A program made the translations under genes and the position numbers. Below the pieces are notes generated by a model. The model did no database searches. It saw only the letters and a program-made list of their open reading frames with translations, and had not been told where the DNA came from. From Gemmatimonadales bacterium (GTDB lineage: Bacteria > Gemmatimonadota > Gemmatimonadetes > Gemmatimonadales > GWC2-71-9), in assembly GCA_013813675.1 (NCBI GenBank), contig JACCRH010000149.1:1-11108 (forward strand): a DNA stretch of 11,108 nucleotides. Direction: 5' to 3'. The first letter of the stretch is position 1, and every line of letters starts with the position of its first letter. Positions 1-5,997 of this stretch are shown piece by piece.

Positions 1-30
1 GGGAGCGGTGGCGGGCTTGGCCTCAGCCAT
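1..30 (-). CDS. accC: Biotin carboxylase subunit of acetyl-CoA carboxylase, N-terminal fragment (inferred)
   Basis: Only the first ten codons are inside the window, reading MAEAKPATAP from an ATG at 28-30 and continuing off the left edge. The fragment has no diagnostic motif, so the call rests on context: accC almost always follows accB, and this ATG lies inside the accB stop region, giving an 8-nt overlap typical of translational coupling. AccC would carboxylate biotin on AccB using ATP and bicarbonate. Biotin carboxylases usually begin directly with a segment like FKKVLIANRGEIA, so the Ala/Pro-rich start here would be a short extension before that motif. The sequence left of the window would settle it. 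Confidence 0.6.
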   Translation of the reverse strand, partial: MAEAKPATAP

Positions 31-556
31 TCGGATCTACCCGGAAGAGCACCTGGCCGAACTCGACCGGCTGGGAATCCTCCACCGAGATCTCTCGGAC
101 CACGCCGGTGATCTCCGCTTCGATCTCGTTCATGATCTTCATCGCCTCGATGATGCAGACCGTCTGGCCGGCGGAGACCCGGCTGCCAACCTTCACATAG
201 GATTCCGCCCCCGGCTCGGGCGACTTGTACCAGGTCCCCACCATCGGCGACTTGATCTCCTTGAGCGCCGGCGCGGCCGGGGCGCGGGGAGCCTCGCGCG
301 CTTCGGCTTCCGTTCTGCCGCCGCCGCCCGCCGCCGCCGGGAACGGCAGCGCGACCGTCTGGGCGTACGCCGGCGCGGTCGAGGTCCGGGTGATGACGAC
401 GCCGGTCCCGAACCACCCCTTGATCTCGATCGATCCGATCTCGGGCGACTCCCGCAGCAACTGCGCGAGGCCCTTGACGTCTTTCAGTTCGATCGACCGG
501 ATTCCAGGCACGTTTTGGAGCAGCTCGGCGAGCTGCTTCATCTCCTGTGGCGTCAT
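23..556 (-). CDS. accB: Biotin carboxyl carrier protein of acetyl-CoA carboxylase (AccB)
   Basis: AccB carries the biotin that AccC carboxylates and that the carboxyltransferase uses to make malonyl-CoA for fatty acid synthesis. From the ATG at 556 the protein has 177 residues. The C-terminal biotinyl domain is clear: the AccB-type thumb segment SPMVGTWYKSPEPGAE is followed by the biotinylation motif EAMKIMNE, with the modified lysine at about residue 140. A Pro/Ala/Gly-rich flexible linker (about 60-95) separates it from the N-terminal part, which starts MTPQEMKQLAELL as in other AccB proteins. I chose this start because that segment matches the family. An in-frame ATG at 637 would add 27 low-complexity residues and looks less likely. 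The N-terminus contains two copies of a roughly 20-residue unit (see findings). The accB start has only a G-run just upstream and overlaps the end of a tiny ORF that has a strong ribosome site. accC overlaps the 3' end. Confidence 0.95.
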   Translation of the reverse strand: MTPQEMKQLAELLQNVPGIRSIELKDVKGLAQLLRESPEIGSIEIKGWFGTGVVITRTSTAPAYAQTVALPFPAAAGGGGRTEAEAREAPRAPAAPALKEIKSPMVGTWYKSPEPGAESYVKVGSRVSAGQTVCIIEAMKIMNEIEAEITGVVREISVEDSQPVEFGQVLFRVDPNG

Positions 557-600
557 ACCCCCGTCGGCCTTGCGGCGTCGCGGCGAGTGGTCCGGATCAC
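553..600 (-). CDS. Possible 15-codon leader ORF coupled to accB
   Basis: A GTG at 598-600 lies five bases after the purine run GAGGAGG (606-612), the best Shine-Dalgarno I can see at any start in the window. The reading frame encodes VIRTTRRDAARPTGV, with four arginines, and stops with a TGA that shares two bases with the accB ATG (GTATGA). This would let ribosomes ending the short ORF restart at accB, whose own ribosome site is poor. It may be a chance ORF. A second possibility is that a one-base undercount in the GGGGG run near 557-561 hides the true accB start: one extra G would fuse this peptide to AccB. Confidence 0.3.
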   Translation of the reverse strand: MIRTTRRDAARPTGV

Positions 601-605
601 GTGAG

Positions 606-612
606 CCTCCTC
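606..612 (-). promoter_or_regulatory. Strong Shine-Dalgarno ahead of the short leader ORF
   Basis: On the minus strand the sequence is GAGGAGG, five bases before the GTG at 598-600. It stands out because the other genes here have weak or no Shine-Dalgarno sequences. It lies about 50 nt before the accB ATG, too far to serve that start directly. Confidence 0.5.
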
Positions 613-644
613 GATTGGCCGGCGTCATGGCGCCCATGCCGGCG

Positions 645-670
645 CCGCCGGTATCGGTGGCGGCCGGCGG
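645..670 (-). repeat. 7-bp inverted repeat in the pepP-accB gap
   Basis: On the minus strand CCGCCGG and CCGGCGG are separated by 12 bases, giving a perfect 7-bp GC stem within the 183-nt gap upstream of accB. No T-tract follows, so it is not a convincing intrinsic terminator. It could be a structured leader or attenuating hairpin, or chance in GC-rich DNA. I saw no convincing promoter in this gap, so accB is probably transcribed from upstream. Confidence 0.3.
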
Positions 671-739
671 GGGTTGGGCCGGGAATCCCCGAGAGTCGGG
701 TTGGATGATGGCATGGTGAAGAGTAGAGATCCGCCCGGG

Positions 740-1828
740 CTACACCAGCTCCACGAGCTCGGTTCGCCCGTCGGAGAGCAGCTCCGGTCCGTCCTGACCC
801 AGATGGAGATCGTCCTCCAGCCGGACACCGCCCCACCCCGGAAAATAGACGCCCGGCTCCACCGTGACTACCGCGCCCTGAGGCACCGGCACCTCCGACG
901 TGGGGGCCAGGCGGGGCGCCTCGTGGACCTCGAGCCCGAGGCCGTGTCCCAGGGAATGGCCGAAGGCTTCGCCGAACCCGCGCCCCGCGATCACCTCGCG
1001 GGCCAGGGCATCGCCCTCGCGACCGCTCATGCCCGGACGGAGGTGCTCCAGCGCCCTGCCCTGCGCGCACCGCACCAGATCGTACACCGCCCGCTGGCGC
1101 TCGTCGGCCCGGGCCCCCACTACCACGGTCCGGGTGAGATCGGCGCAGTAGCCGTCGACCTGGGCGCCGAAATCCAGGAGCAGCCACTCGCCCCGGCCCA
1201 CCGTCCGGGCGCTGGTGCGCGCATGGGGAAGCGCCGAGCGGGCGCCGGAGGCGACGATGGTGGGAAACGGGTGCCACTCGCTTCCCCGGCGCCGGAGCGC
1301 GGCCTCGAGTGTGGCCCCGATCTCCCGCTCGCTCTGTCCCACCGCGATCGTGGGCAGCACCTCGGCCAGCGCCTCCTGGGCGAGCCGGGCCGCGGCCCGG
1401 ATCGCCGCCACTTCCTCGGGCGACTTGACGGCCCGAAGCCGCTCCACCTGGTCAGCCAGCGGCACGATCCGGCTTCGGGTCAGGCCGGCGACCCGCTCGG
1501 CGTCCTTCACCGTGAGCGAGTGCGACTCGATGCCCACCGAGCCCTGGGGGAAACCGGACATCACCCGTCCCAGGCGGTCCCACACGCTCTTCTGGTCCAC
1601 CTCGACCGTCGCCGCGTCCCCGGCCTCGGCGGGCGCCTGTACCGCATAGCGGAAGTCGGTCACCAGGACCGTCGCCTGGGCCCGGATCAGCAGCAAGGCC
1701 GCCGATCCGGTGAATCCCGTCAGGTAGCGGACGTTGGGCAGGTGAGTGACCAGCAGGCCGTCGAGCCCCTCGCTCTCGAGCGCCGCACGGAGCGCGCGCT
1801 GCCGCTCCGCGCGGCGGTCAGCCGGCAC
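740..1828 (-). CDS. Xaa-Pro aminopeptidase, M24B metallopeptidase family
   Basis: This enzyme removes N-terminal residues from peptides with proline in second position, and probably works in the cytoplasm. Counting from a GTG at 1826-1828 it has 362 residues. An N-terminal creatinase-like domain (about 1-130, with HLPNVRYLTGFTGSAALL) precedes the pita-bread catalytic domain (about 135-362). All five metal ligands are present: D219 in LLLDFGAQVDG, D230 in CADLTRT, H295 in GHGLGLEVHE, E324 in VTVEPGVYF and E338 in VRLEDDL. The helper histidine H202 (ALPHAR) is present too. The frame is open to an ATG at 1876, but those 16 extra residues lie over the end of aroQ, so I prefer the GTG, which overlaps aroQ by 11 nt. 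PepP, PepQ and YqhT-type enzymes are hard to separate by eye. The gene order next to aroQ points to the YqhT-like member. Confidence 0.93.
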   Translation of the reverse strand: MPADRRAERQRALRAALESEGLDGLLVTHLPNVRYLTGFTGSAALLLIRAQATVLVTDFRYAVQAPAEAGDAATVEVDQKSVWDRLGRVMSGFPQGSVGIESHSLTVKDAERVAGLTRSRIVPLADQVERLRAVKSPEEVAAIRAAARLAQEALAEVLPTIAVGQSEREIGATLEAALRRRGSEWHPFPTIVASGARSALPHARTSARTVGRGEWLLLDFGAQVDGYCADLTRTVVVGARADERQRAVYDLVRCAQGRALEHLRPGMSGREGDALAREVIAGRGFGEAFGHSLGHGLGLEVHEAPRLAPTSEVPVPQGAVVTVEPGVYFPGWGGVRLEDDLHLGQDGPELLSDGRTELVELV

Positions 1829-2255
1829 GGAGGCGGCCCACCAGCGCCTGAAGGGCCAGCAGGTAGCTCTGGGCACCGAATCCCGTGATCAACCCGACGG
1901 CGAGATCCGCGATGACCGAGTGTCTCCGCTCGGGCTCTCGCGCGAAAATGTTGGAGAGATGCAGCTCCACGAAGGGCACCCGGACGGCCAGCATGGCATC
2001 ACGGAGCGCGAGACTCGAATGGGTGAGGGCGGCCGCGTTGACCAGCGCGCCGTCCACCCGGCCGCGGAGGCTCTGTACCGCGTCCACCAGCTCGCCCTCG
2101 TGGTTGGTCTGCAGCCACTCGATGTCGGCGCCGTGCGACCGGGCGGCGTCGCGCACCATGGTCTCGATTTCGGCCAGCGTGGTTCGCCCGTAGACTTCCG
2201 GCTCCCGCTGCCCCAACAGGTTGAGGTTGGGACCGTTGAGCACCGCGATCAACAT
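1818..2255 (-). CDS. aroQ: 3-dehydroquinate dehydratase, type II
   Basis: This enzyme converts 3-dehydroquinate to 3-dehydroshikimate in the shikimate pathway towards aromatic amino acids. The protein has 145 residues, the normal length for this dodecameric flavodoxin-like family. The N-terminal signature ILNGPNLNLLGQREPEVYG, here starting AVLNGPN, supplies the lid arginine R17 and catalytic tyrosine Y22. NHEGELVDAV lies at 51-60, the substrate loop with N73 and H79 reads VNAAALTHSSLALRD, and VELHLSNIFARE holds the catalytic E97/H99 pair and R106. The usual NPGAYTHTS loop is changed to NAAALTHSS, a mild variation that keeps N and H. The ATG directly follows the stop codon of the upstream TPR gene (TGAATG), so translation is probably coupled. 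The 3' end overlaps the peptidase gene. Confidence 0.96.
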   Translation of the reverse strand: MLIAVLNGPNLNLLGQREPEVYGRTTLAEIETMVRDAARSHGADIEWLQTNHEGELVDAVQSLRGRVDGALVNAAALTHSSLALRDAMLAVRVPFVELHLSNIFAREPERRHSVIADLAVGLITGFGAQSYLLALQALVGRLRAG

Positions 2256-3701
2256 TCAGCGCTTCAGGTTCTGAAGCCAGGCGTGGAACTGGTCGAGGTC
2301 GTCGTTCTTGGGATCCGGGGCGCGTGGAGTCCGCGCGGCGGGCGAGGCAGTGGGGGAGCTGAAGAAATCGTCGAAGGAGACCGGCCCTGCGCCCGGGCTC
2401 GAGGCCGAAACCGCCGGTGGCGTCTCGGATGCTTCCTCGCCGAACACCGAGCTCAGTGACAGCGCGTCGCTGGCTGGACGGGTGGGTGCACCGGCACTCG
2501 CCGCCGCCGGACCTTGCCGCACGGGCGCGGCCGACGCCTGCGCCGGCGGACGGGCGGAGAGGATACCTTGAAAGAGCTGCGCGACCGAGCGCCCGCCGGT
2601 CTGACCCGCAGCGTACGAGCGCCGCGGCGGCGGCGACGGCGCCTGTGGCTCCCGGCCCTCGTCTCTGCGGTGGTAGCGGAAGTCATTCCGCTCGGCCGGC
2701 GGAGGCTCCGCCGCGACCGCCACCGCCGCGGGCTCCGGCGATTCCACGGCCTCGGGTGGGCTCACCGCCTCCGGCTCGGTTGGCGTGGCCGGCGGCGCCT
2801 GCCACGCGGCGGCGGGGGCAATCGGAGCATCCTCTTCAAAGGGCGCCCGCTCTCCGGGCCCGCCACTGGCGAAGAGCTCCTGCGACGCGTCCGGCATCTG
2901 GAACTCGCTGCCGCCCGCGCTCTGGAGCACGATGTCCTCACTGGTCTCCACCCGGAACTCCTCGCCCGCTGGGTCCGGCGTATGGACCTCGCGACCGACC
3001 AGGCCATCGAGCGGCTCCACCGAATCCAGGACTGGAACCGGCTCTTCCATCGGAGCCGGCTCCTCCATCACCACCGGCTCCTCCACGGCGGTCGATTCCA
3101 GAAACCGACTCGCCGCCGGCTCCTCGAATGGCTCCCGGAGCGCTGACGGCTCGAGGTCTTCCATTTGGACCAGCGAGGCGTTCGGCACCTGTCCCGATTG
3201 GGACACCCACCCCACCGCGGGCTCCGCGACCGGAGGCTCGAATGGAGTCACCGCCTCGACCACGCCCGGCGCGGCGGACGAGGCGACCTCGGCCTGGCGC
3301 CGCGAGATCTCGACCCGCTGGAGCTGCTCCCGCGCGTCGTCGTTGCTGCGGTCCACCGACAGCAGGGTGTGCAACCAGCGCTCGGCGTCGTCGAACTTGA
3401 GCAGGCGCTCGCTGATGTCGGCCAGAGCCCTGAGCGCGATCACATTTTCGCCGTCGAGCGCGAGCACGTGCAGGAACGCGGTCTCCGCCGCGTGGACGTC
3501 GCCGAGGTCCATATGGCACCGGCCGAGCACGATGCTGGCCGGGATGTAGTCGGGGTGGATCTCGAGACCGGGACCGAGCAGGTCCAGGGCTCGCTGGACC
3601 TCGCCGGTCTTCCGGTGGACTTCAGCCAGCGGTGCGAAGGTGAGCCCCTGCGGGTTCTCGGCGTACCGGCGCTCGAGCTTCTCGATCTCGCTAAGTGCCA
3701 T
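2256..3701 (-). CDS. TPR protein with a long disordered tail, first gene of the aroQ-accB operon
   Basis: No specific function can be assigned. The 481-residue protein starts with about four TPR-like helical hairpins (roughly residues 1-140, for example ENPQGLTFAPLAEVHRKTG and YIPASIVLGRCHMDLGD), a fold used for protein binding. Residues 140-460 are Pro/Ala/Glu/Ser-rich and predicted disordered by eye, with acidic EEP-type repeats near 197-212. Within this tail are short islands with hydrophobic character: RSVAQLFQGILSARP (361-375), DALSLSSVFGEE (402-413), VSFDDFF (431-437) and the last 15 residues DDLDQFHAWLQNLKR. There is no signal peptide or membrane segment, so it is probably cytoplasmic. 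The ATG follows a weak ribosome site and lies about 70 nt after the candidate promoter. The stop abuts the aroQ ATG. A scaffold or adaptor role is inference only. Confidence 0.88.
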   Translation of the reverse strand: MALSEIEKLERRYAENPQGLTFAPLAEVHRKTGEVQRALDLLGPGLEIHPDYIPASIVLGRCHMDLGDVHAAETAFLHVLALDGENVIALRALADISERLLKFDDAERWLHTLLSVDRSNDDAREQLQRVEISRRQAEVASSAAPGVVEAVTPFEPPVAEPAVGWVSQSGQVPNASLVQMEDLEPSALREPFEEPAASRFLESTAVEEPVVMEEPAPMEEPVPVLDSVEPLDGLVGREVHTPDPAGEEFRVETSEDIVLQSAGGSEFQMPDASQELFASGGPGERAPFEEDAPIAPAAAWQAPPATPTEPEAVSPPEAVESPEPAAVAVAAEPPPAERNDFRYHRRDEGREPQAPSPPPRRSYAAGQTGGRSVAQLFQGILSARPPAQASAAPVRQGPAAASAGAPTRPASDALSLSSVFGEEASETPPAVSASSPGAGPVSFDDFFSSPTASPAARTPRAPDPKNDDLDQFHAWLQNLKR

Positions 3702-3774
3702 CCGGGTCCCGGTTTGTCGAGGAAAGAATCGGGGTCGGCCGTCGACGCATTGAATCGCTGTGGGGAGTCAGGTG

Positions 3775-3803
3775 ACAGTAGCGCGCCGCTCCCCCGCTGT
3801 CAA
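3775..3803 (-). promoter_or_regulatory. Candidate sigma70 promoter for the TPR-aroQ-pepP-accBC operon
   Basis: On the minus strand a perfect -35 TTGACA (3803-3798) is followed by exactly 17 bases and a -10-like TACTGT (3780-3775), which keeps the key TA...T positions. Transcription would start near 3768, leaving a 5' leader of about 67 nt before the TPR gene. The -35 and -10 boxes share TGACAG and its complement CTGTCA, so the site is also a loose inverted repeat. No experimental support is available here. Confidence 0.55.
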
Positions 3804-3823
3804 CTGGTAAGCCCTGCCGTGCC

Positions 3824-3852
3824 TTGAGCTTCAGCCTTCTTGGGCTTAAGCT
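3824..3852 (+). promoter_or_regulatory. Weak candidate promoter for the ppiD-like gene
   Basis: TTGAGC (3824-3829), 17 bases, then TAAGCT (3847-3852). The -35 matches four of six consensus bases and the -10 three, with TA...T kept. The start would fall near 3859, giving a leader of about 39 nt. The match is modest, but the spacing and position in a divergent gap fit. Confidence 0.35.
3827..3852. repeat. 10-bp dyad overlapping the ppiD-side promoter (possible operator)
   Basis: AGCTTCAGCC (3827-3836) and GGCTTAAGCT (3843-3852) are inverted copies with one mismatch, separated by TTCTTG. The dyad covers the -35 to -10 region of the plus-strand candidate promoter. It could be a regulator binding site. 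As RNA it could fold, but no gene reads into it from the left on the plus strand, so a terminator role is unlikely. Confidence 0.4.
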
Positions 3853-3897
3853 TCCTGCTCTTTCCAACCCCAGGTCTGGAGCACCGAGCGCCGCCCT

Positions 3898-5730
3898 ATG
3901 ATGCAAGCATTCCGTAACAGCGCGAAGGTGGCGGGGGCCATCTTTGCCCTCCTCATGCTGGTGTTCGTGCTCACCAGCGTGGACTGGTCGGGTCTGACTA
4001 CGACCTCGAACGTCGGCAAGATCAACGGCCGAAGCATCGACGCCCGGACCTACCAGGGCTACGTCCAGCAGACGGTCGACAATCGGCAGCGCGAGATGCC
4101 CGCGTCTCTCACCCTCGAGGAGCGGAACCAGATCGAGGATCAGGTCTGGGAACAGTTGATCGAGAGTCAGATTCTGGAGACCGAATACCAGCGCCGGGGC
4201 ATCACGGTGAACCCCGACGAGATCGTCCAGGCGATGCGGAGCTCGCCCCCCGCGGAGTTCCAGAGCGTCCCCGAATTCCAGACCGACAGCCAGTTCGACA
4301 TGGCGAAGTACCAGCGCTGGCTCACCTCCAGCGTCGGCGCCCAGTACCTGCCGGCGCTCGAGGCGCAGTACCGCGACCAGCTTCGGCGCTCCAAGCTGCT
4401 CCGGGTGGTGGCGGCGGACGTCTACCTGTCGGACGCGGCCCTCTGGGAGCAGTACCGGGACGAGAACGAGAAGGTCAAGGTCGCCCTCACCGCGATCATC
4501 CCGCGCAACATCATCCCGGACTCGGCCGTCAAGCTGACCGACGCGGAGGTCACCGCCTACTACCGGTCGCATCAGGCTGAGTTCAAGCGGCCGCGGACGG
4601 TGTACCTCAGCTTCGTGGCGCTGCCGCGGCTCACCAGTGCGTCCGACACGGCCGCCGCCCGCGCCCGGGCCGACTCAACCCGAGCGGCGATCGCCGGCGG
4701 CGAGTCGTTCGCCGACGTGGCGCGGCGCGAGTCCGACGACAGCGTCTCGGCCGCGAACGGCGGCGACCTGGGGGAGTGGACCAAGGGCTCGATGGATCCG
4801 GCCTTCGACTCGGCGGCGTTCTCCATGCCGCTCAAGAAGGTGTCCGCCCCGGTGCTGTCGCAGTTCGGCTTCCACGTCATCGAGATCACCAGCCGGAAGG
4901 GCGACAAGGCCAAGGGCCGCCATATCCTGATTCCGATCGAGGTCTCGGGAGAGCACCGCGACCGCCTCGACGCCCAGGCCGACACCCTCGAGCGGCTAGG
5001 CGCCGAGCGCGACGACCCGGCGGCCCTCGACACCGTCGCCCGCGCGCTCTCGCTCCCCATCGGCAAGTCCGGGCCGGTGCAGGAGGGCACCCGGGTACAA
5101 CTGGGGAGTCTGGTCGTCCCCGACGCCGGAGTGTGGGCCTTCGCCGGCACCAAGGTCGGCGCCACCAGCCCGGTGATCGAGGCCCCGGTGGCCTATTACA
5201 TCTTCCGGCTCGACAGCCTTCAACCGGCCGGAGTTCCCCCCCTGGCGCAGATCCGGGGGGCGGTGGAGCAGACGCTGCGACTGGAGAAGAAACAGCAATT
5301 GGCCAAGCCGAAGGCCGAGGAGTTCCTCAAGCGGGTGGGGTCAGGCCAGTCCGCGGCGGAAGTCGCCAAGGCGATGAACTTCGCCCACCGCGAGTTCGGT
5401 CCCTTTACCCGGCTCAACCCGCCGCTCACCGACCCTCAGGTGGTGGGCACGGCGTTCGGACTGGAGGTGGGTCAGCGCAGCGGCCTGTTGGACACTCCCG
5501 AGGGGATGTACGTGCTGGAAGTCCTGGAACACACCAAGGCCGACTCGGCGCAGTTCGCCAAGGAGCTGGACGGGTACCGGACCAAGATGATCAGCCTGGC
5601 CCGGCAGGATCGGATTCGAGGGTATATGAGCGCGCTGCGGGAGTCCGCGAAGATCGTGGATAACCGGGCGAAGCTACAGCAGCAGCAACCGCAGCAGGCG
5701 ACCCAGCCTCAGCAGCCTCCGGTGACCTGA
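3898..5730 (+). CDS. Membrane-anchored periplasmic PpiD/SurA-type parvulin chaperone
   Basis: This is a probable folding helper for exported proteins at the Sec translocon. The 610-residue protein begins with one uncleaved membrane helix (about 9-29, VAGAIFALLMLVFVLTSV) after a short basic N-terminus, giving a periplasmic body. A SurA-like N-domain (about 36-230) starts VGKINGRSIDARTYQGYV. A parvulin domain (about 234-331) has GESFADVARRESDD, NGGDLGEWTKGSMDPAFDSA and SQFGFHVIEI. Its opening His of the usual HIL motif is replaced (YLSFVALP), so isomerase activity is doubtful. E. coli PpiD also has an inactive parvulin domain. Two further degenerate parvulin-like stretches follow (about 341-450 and 470-550), then a Gln/Pro-rich tail. 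I chose the first of two adjacent ATGs; MLQ or MMQ starts are usual in PpiD. The ribosome site is weak. The gene is single and converges on tatA, with 9 bases between the stops. Confidence 0.88.
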   Translation: MMQAFRNSAKVAGAIFALLMLVFVLTSVDWSGLTTTSNVGKINGRSIDARTYQGYVQQTVDNRQREMPASLTLEERNQIEDQVWEQLIESQILETEYQRRGITVNPDEIVQAMRSSPPAEFQSVPEFQTDSQFDMAKYQRWLTSSVGAQYLPALEAQYRDQLRRSKLLRVVAADVYLSDAALWEQYRDENEKVKVALTAIIPRNIIPDSAVKLTDAEVTAYYRSHQAEFKRPRTVYLSFVALPRLTSASDTAAARARADSTRAAIAGGESFADVARRESDDSVSAANGGDLGEWTKGSMDPAFDSAAFSMPLKKVSAPVLSQFGFHVIEITSRKGDKAKGRHILIPIEVSGEHRDRLDAQADTLERLGAERDDPAALDTVARALSLPIGKSGPVQEGTRVQLGSLVVPDAGVWAFAGTKVGATSPVIEAPVAYYIFRLDSLQPAGVPPLAQIRGAVEQTLRLEKKQQLAKPKAEEFLKRVGSGQSAAEVAKAMNFAHREFGPFTRLNPPLTDPQVVGTAFGLEVGQRSGLLDTPEGMYVLEVLEHTKADSAQFAKELDGYRTKMISLARQDRIRGYMSALRESAKIVDNRAKLQQQQPQQATQPQQPPVT

Positions 5731-5736
5731 CCGGGG
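5717..5736. repeat. Short hairpin at the end of the ppiD-like gene
   Basis: CTCCGGT and ACCGGGG can pair (seven pairs, one G-U on the plus-strand RNA) around a six-base loop, spanning the TGA stop in the 9-nt gap between two convergent genes. No T-run follows on either strand, so it is at best a weak bidirectional terminator, and it could be chance. Confidence 0.2.
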
Positions 5737-5739
5737 GAG

Positions 5740-5988
5740 CTACTGGGAGAGTCGCTTCGGCTCGCCGGACGGCGCCTTCGACGGCGTTGTCTCCTCCGGC
5801 TCGCGGGGTTGCAGATTCCGCTTGTCGTCGTTCCCCATGATCGATTCCTGGGTCTCCGTGAGACTGCGCTTGAACTCGCGCAGGCCCTTCCCGATGGACG
5901 CACCCATTTCCGGCAGCCGCTTGGCGCCGAAGAGGAGCAACACCACCAGCAGGATGATCATGATCTCGGTGAAGCCAAGGTTGCCCAC
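5740..5988 (-). CDS. tatA: Sec-independent protein translocase subunit TatA/TatE
   Basis: TatA oligomerises to form the pore or membrane-weakening element that exports folded proteins with twin-arginine signals. The 82-residue protein has the full family pattern: a short N-terminus with the polar residue E8 (MGNLGFTE), one membrane helix (about 8-21, IMIILLVVLLL), the FGAKRLPE hinge (20-27), an amphipathic helix GASIGKGLREFKRSL (29-43), and a charged Pro-rich tail. Residue 8 is Glu, not the Gln of E. coli TatA, which is common outside Proteobacteria and fits a bifunctional TatA/TatB-type subunit, but I cannot show that. The start is a GTG with a GGGGG ribosome site nearby, 9 nt after the stop of the DUF4321-like gene. 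No tatC is visible in the window. Confidence 0.93.
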   Translation of the reverse strand: MGNLGFTEIMIILLVVLLLFGAKRLPEMGASIGKGLREFKRSLTETQESIMGNDDKRNLQPREPEETTPSKAPSGEPKRLSQ

Positions 5989-5997
5989 GGGGACCCC

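Noticed and set aside
557..637. Longer accB start at the ATG at 637
   Set aside because: The added 27 residues are Arg/Gly/Pro-rich with no AccB similarity, and that ATG has no ribosome site. The family-like N-terminus begins at 556.
597..1277. 226-codon minus-strand frame overlapping pepP and the gap before accB, considered as a missing efp
   Set aside because: The translation is Arg/Gly/Pro-rich with no EF-P features and lies mostly inside pepP in another frame.
674..1888. 404-codon plus-strand frame opposite the Xaa-Pro aminopeptidase
   Set aside because: The minus strand has all five M24 metal ligands in order. The plus frame shows no motif and is a GC-bias shadow.
3691..4572. 293-codon minus-strand frame opposite the start of the ppiD-like gene
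   Set aside because: It crosses the divergent promoter region and is antisense to a gene with a membrane helix and SurA/parvulin motifs. Its protein is low complexity with no recognisable fold.
5677..5727. CAG-rich stretch at the end of the ppiD-like gene as a microsatellite
   Set aside because: It is interrupted and irregular at DNA level and encodes a Gln/Pro tail, common low-complexity sequence at a protein end.
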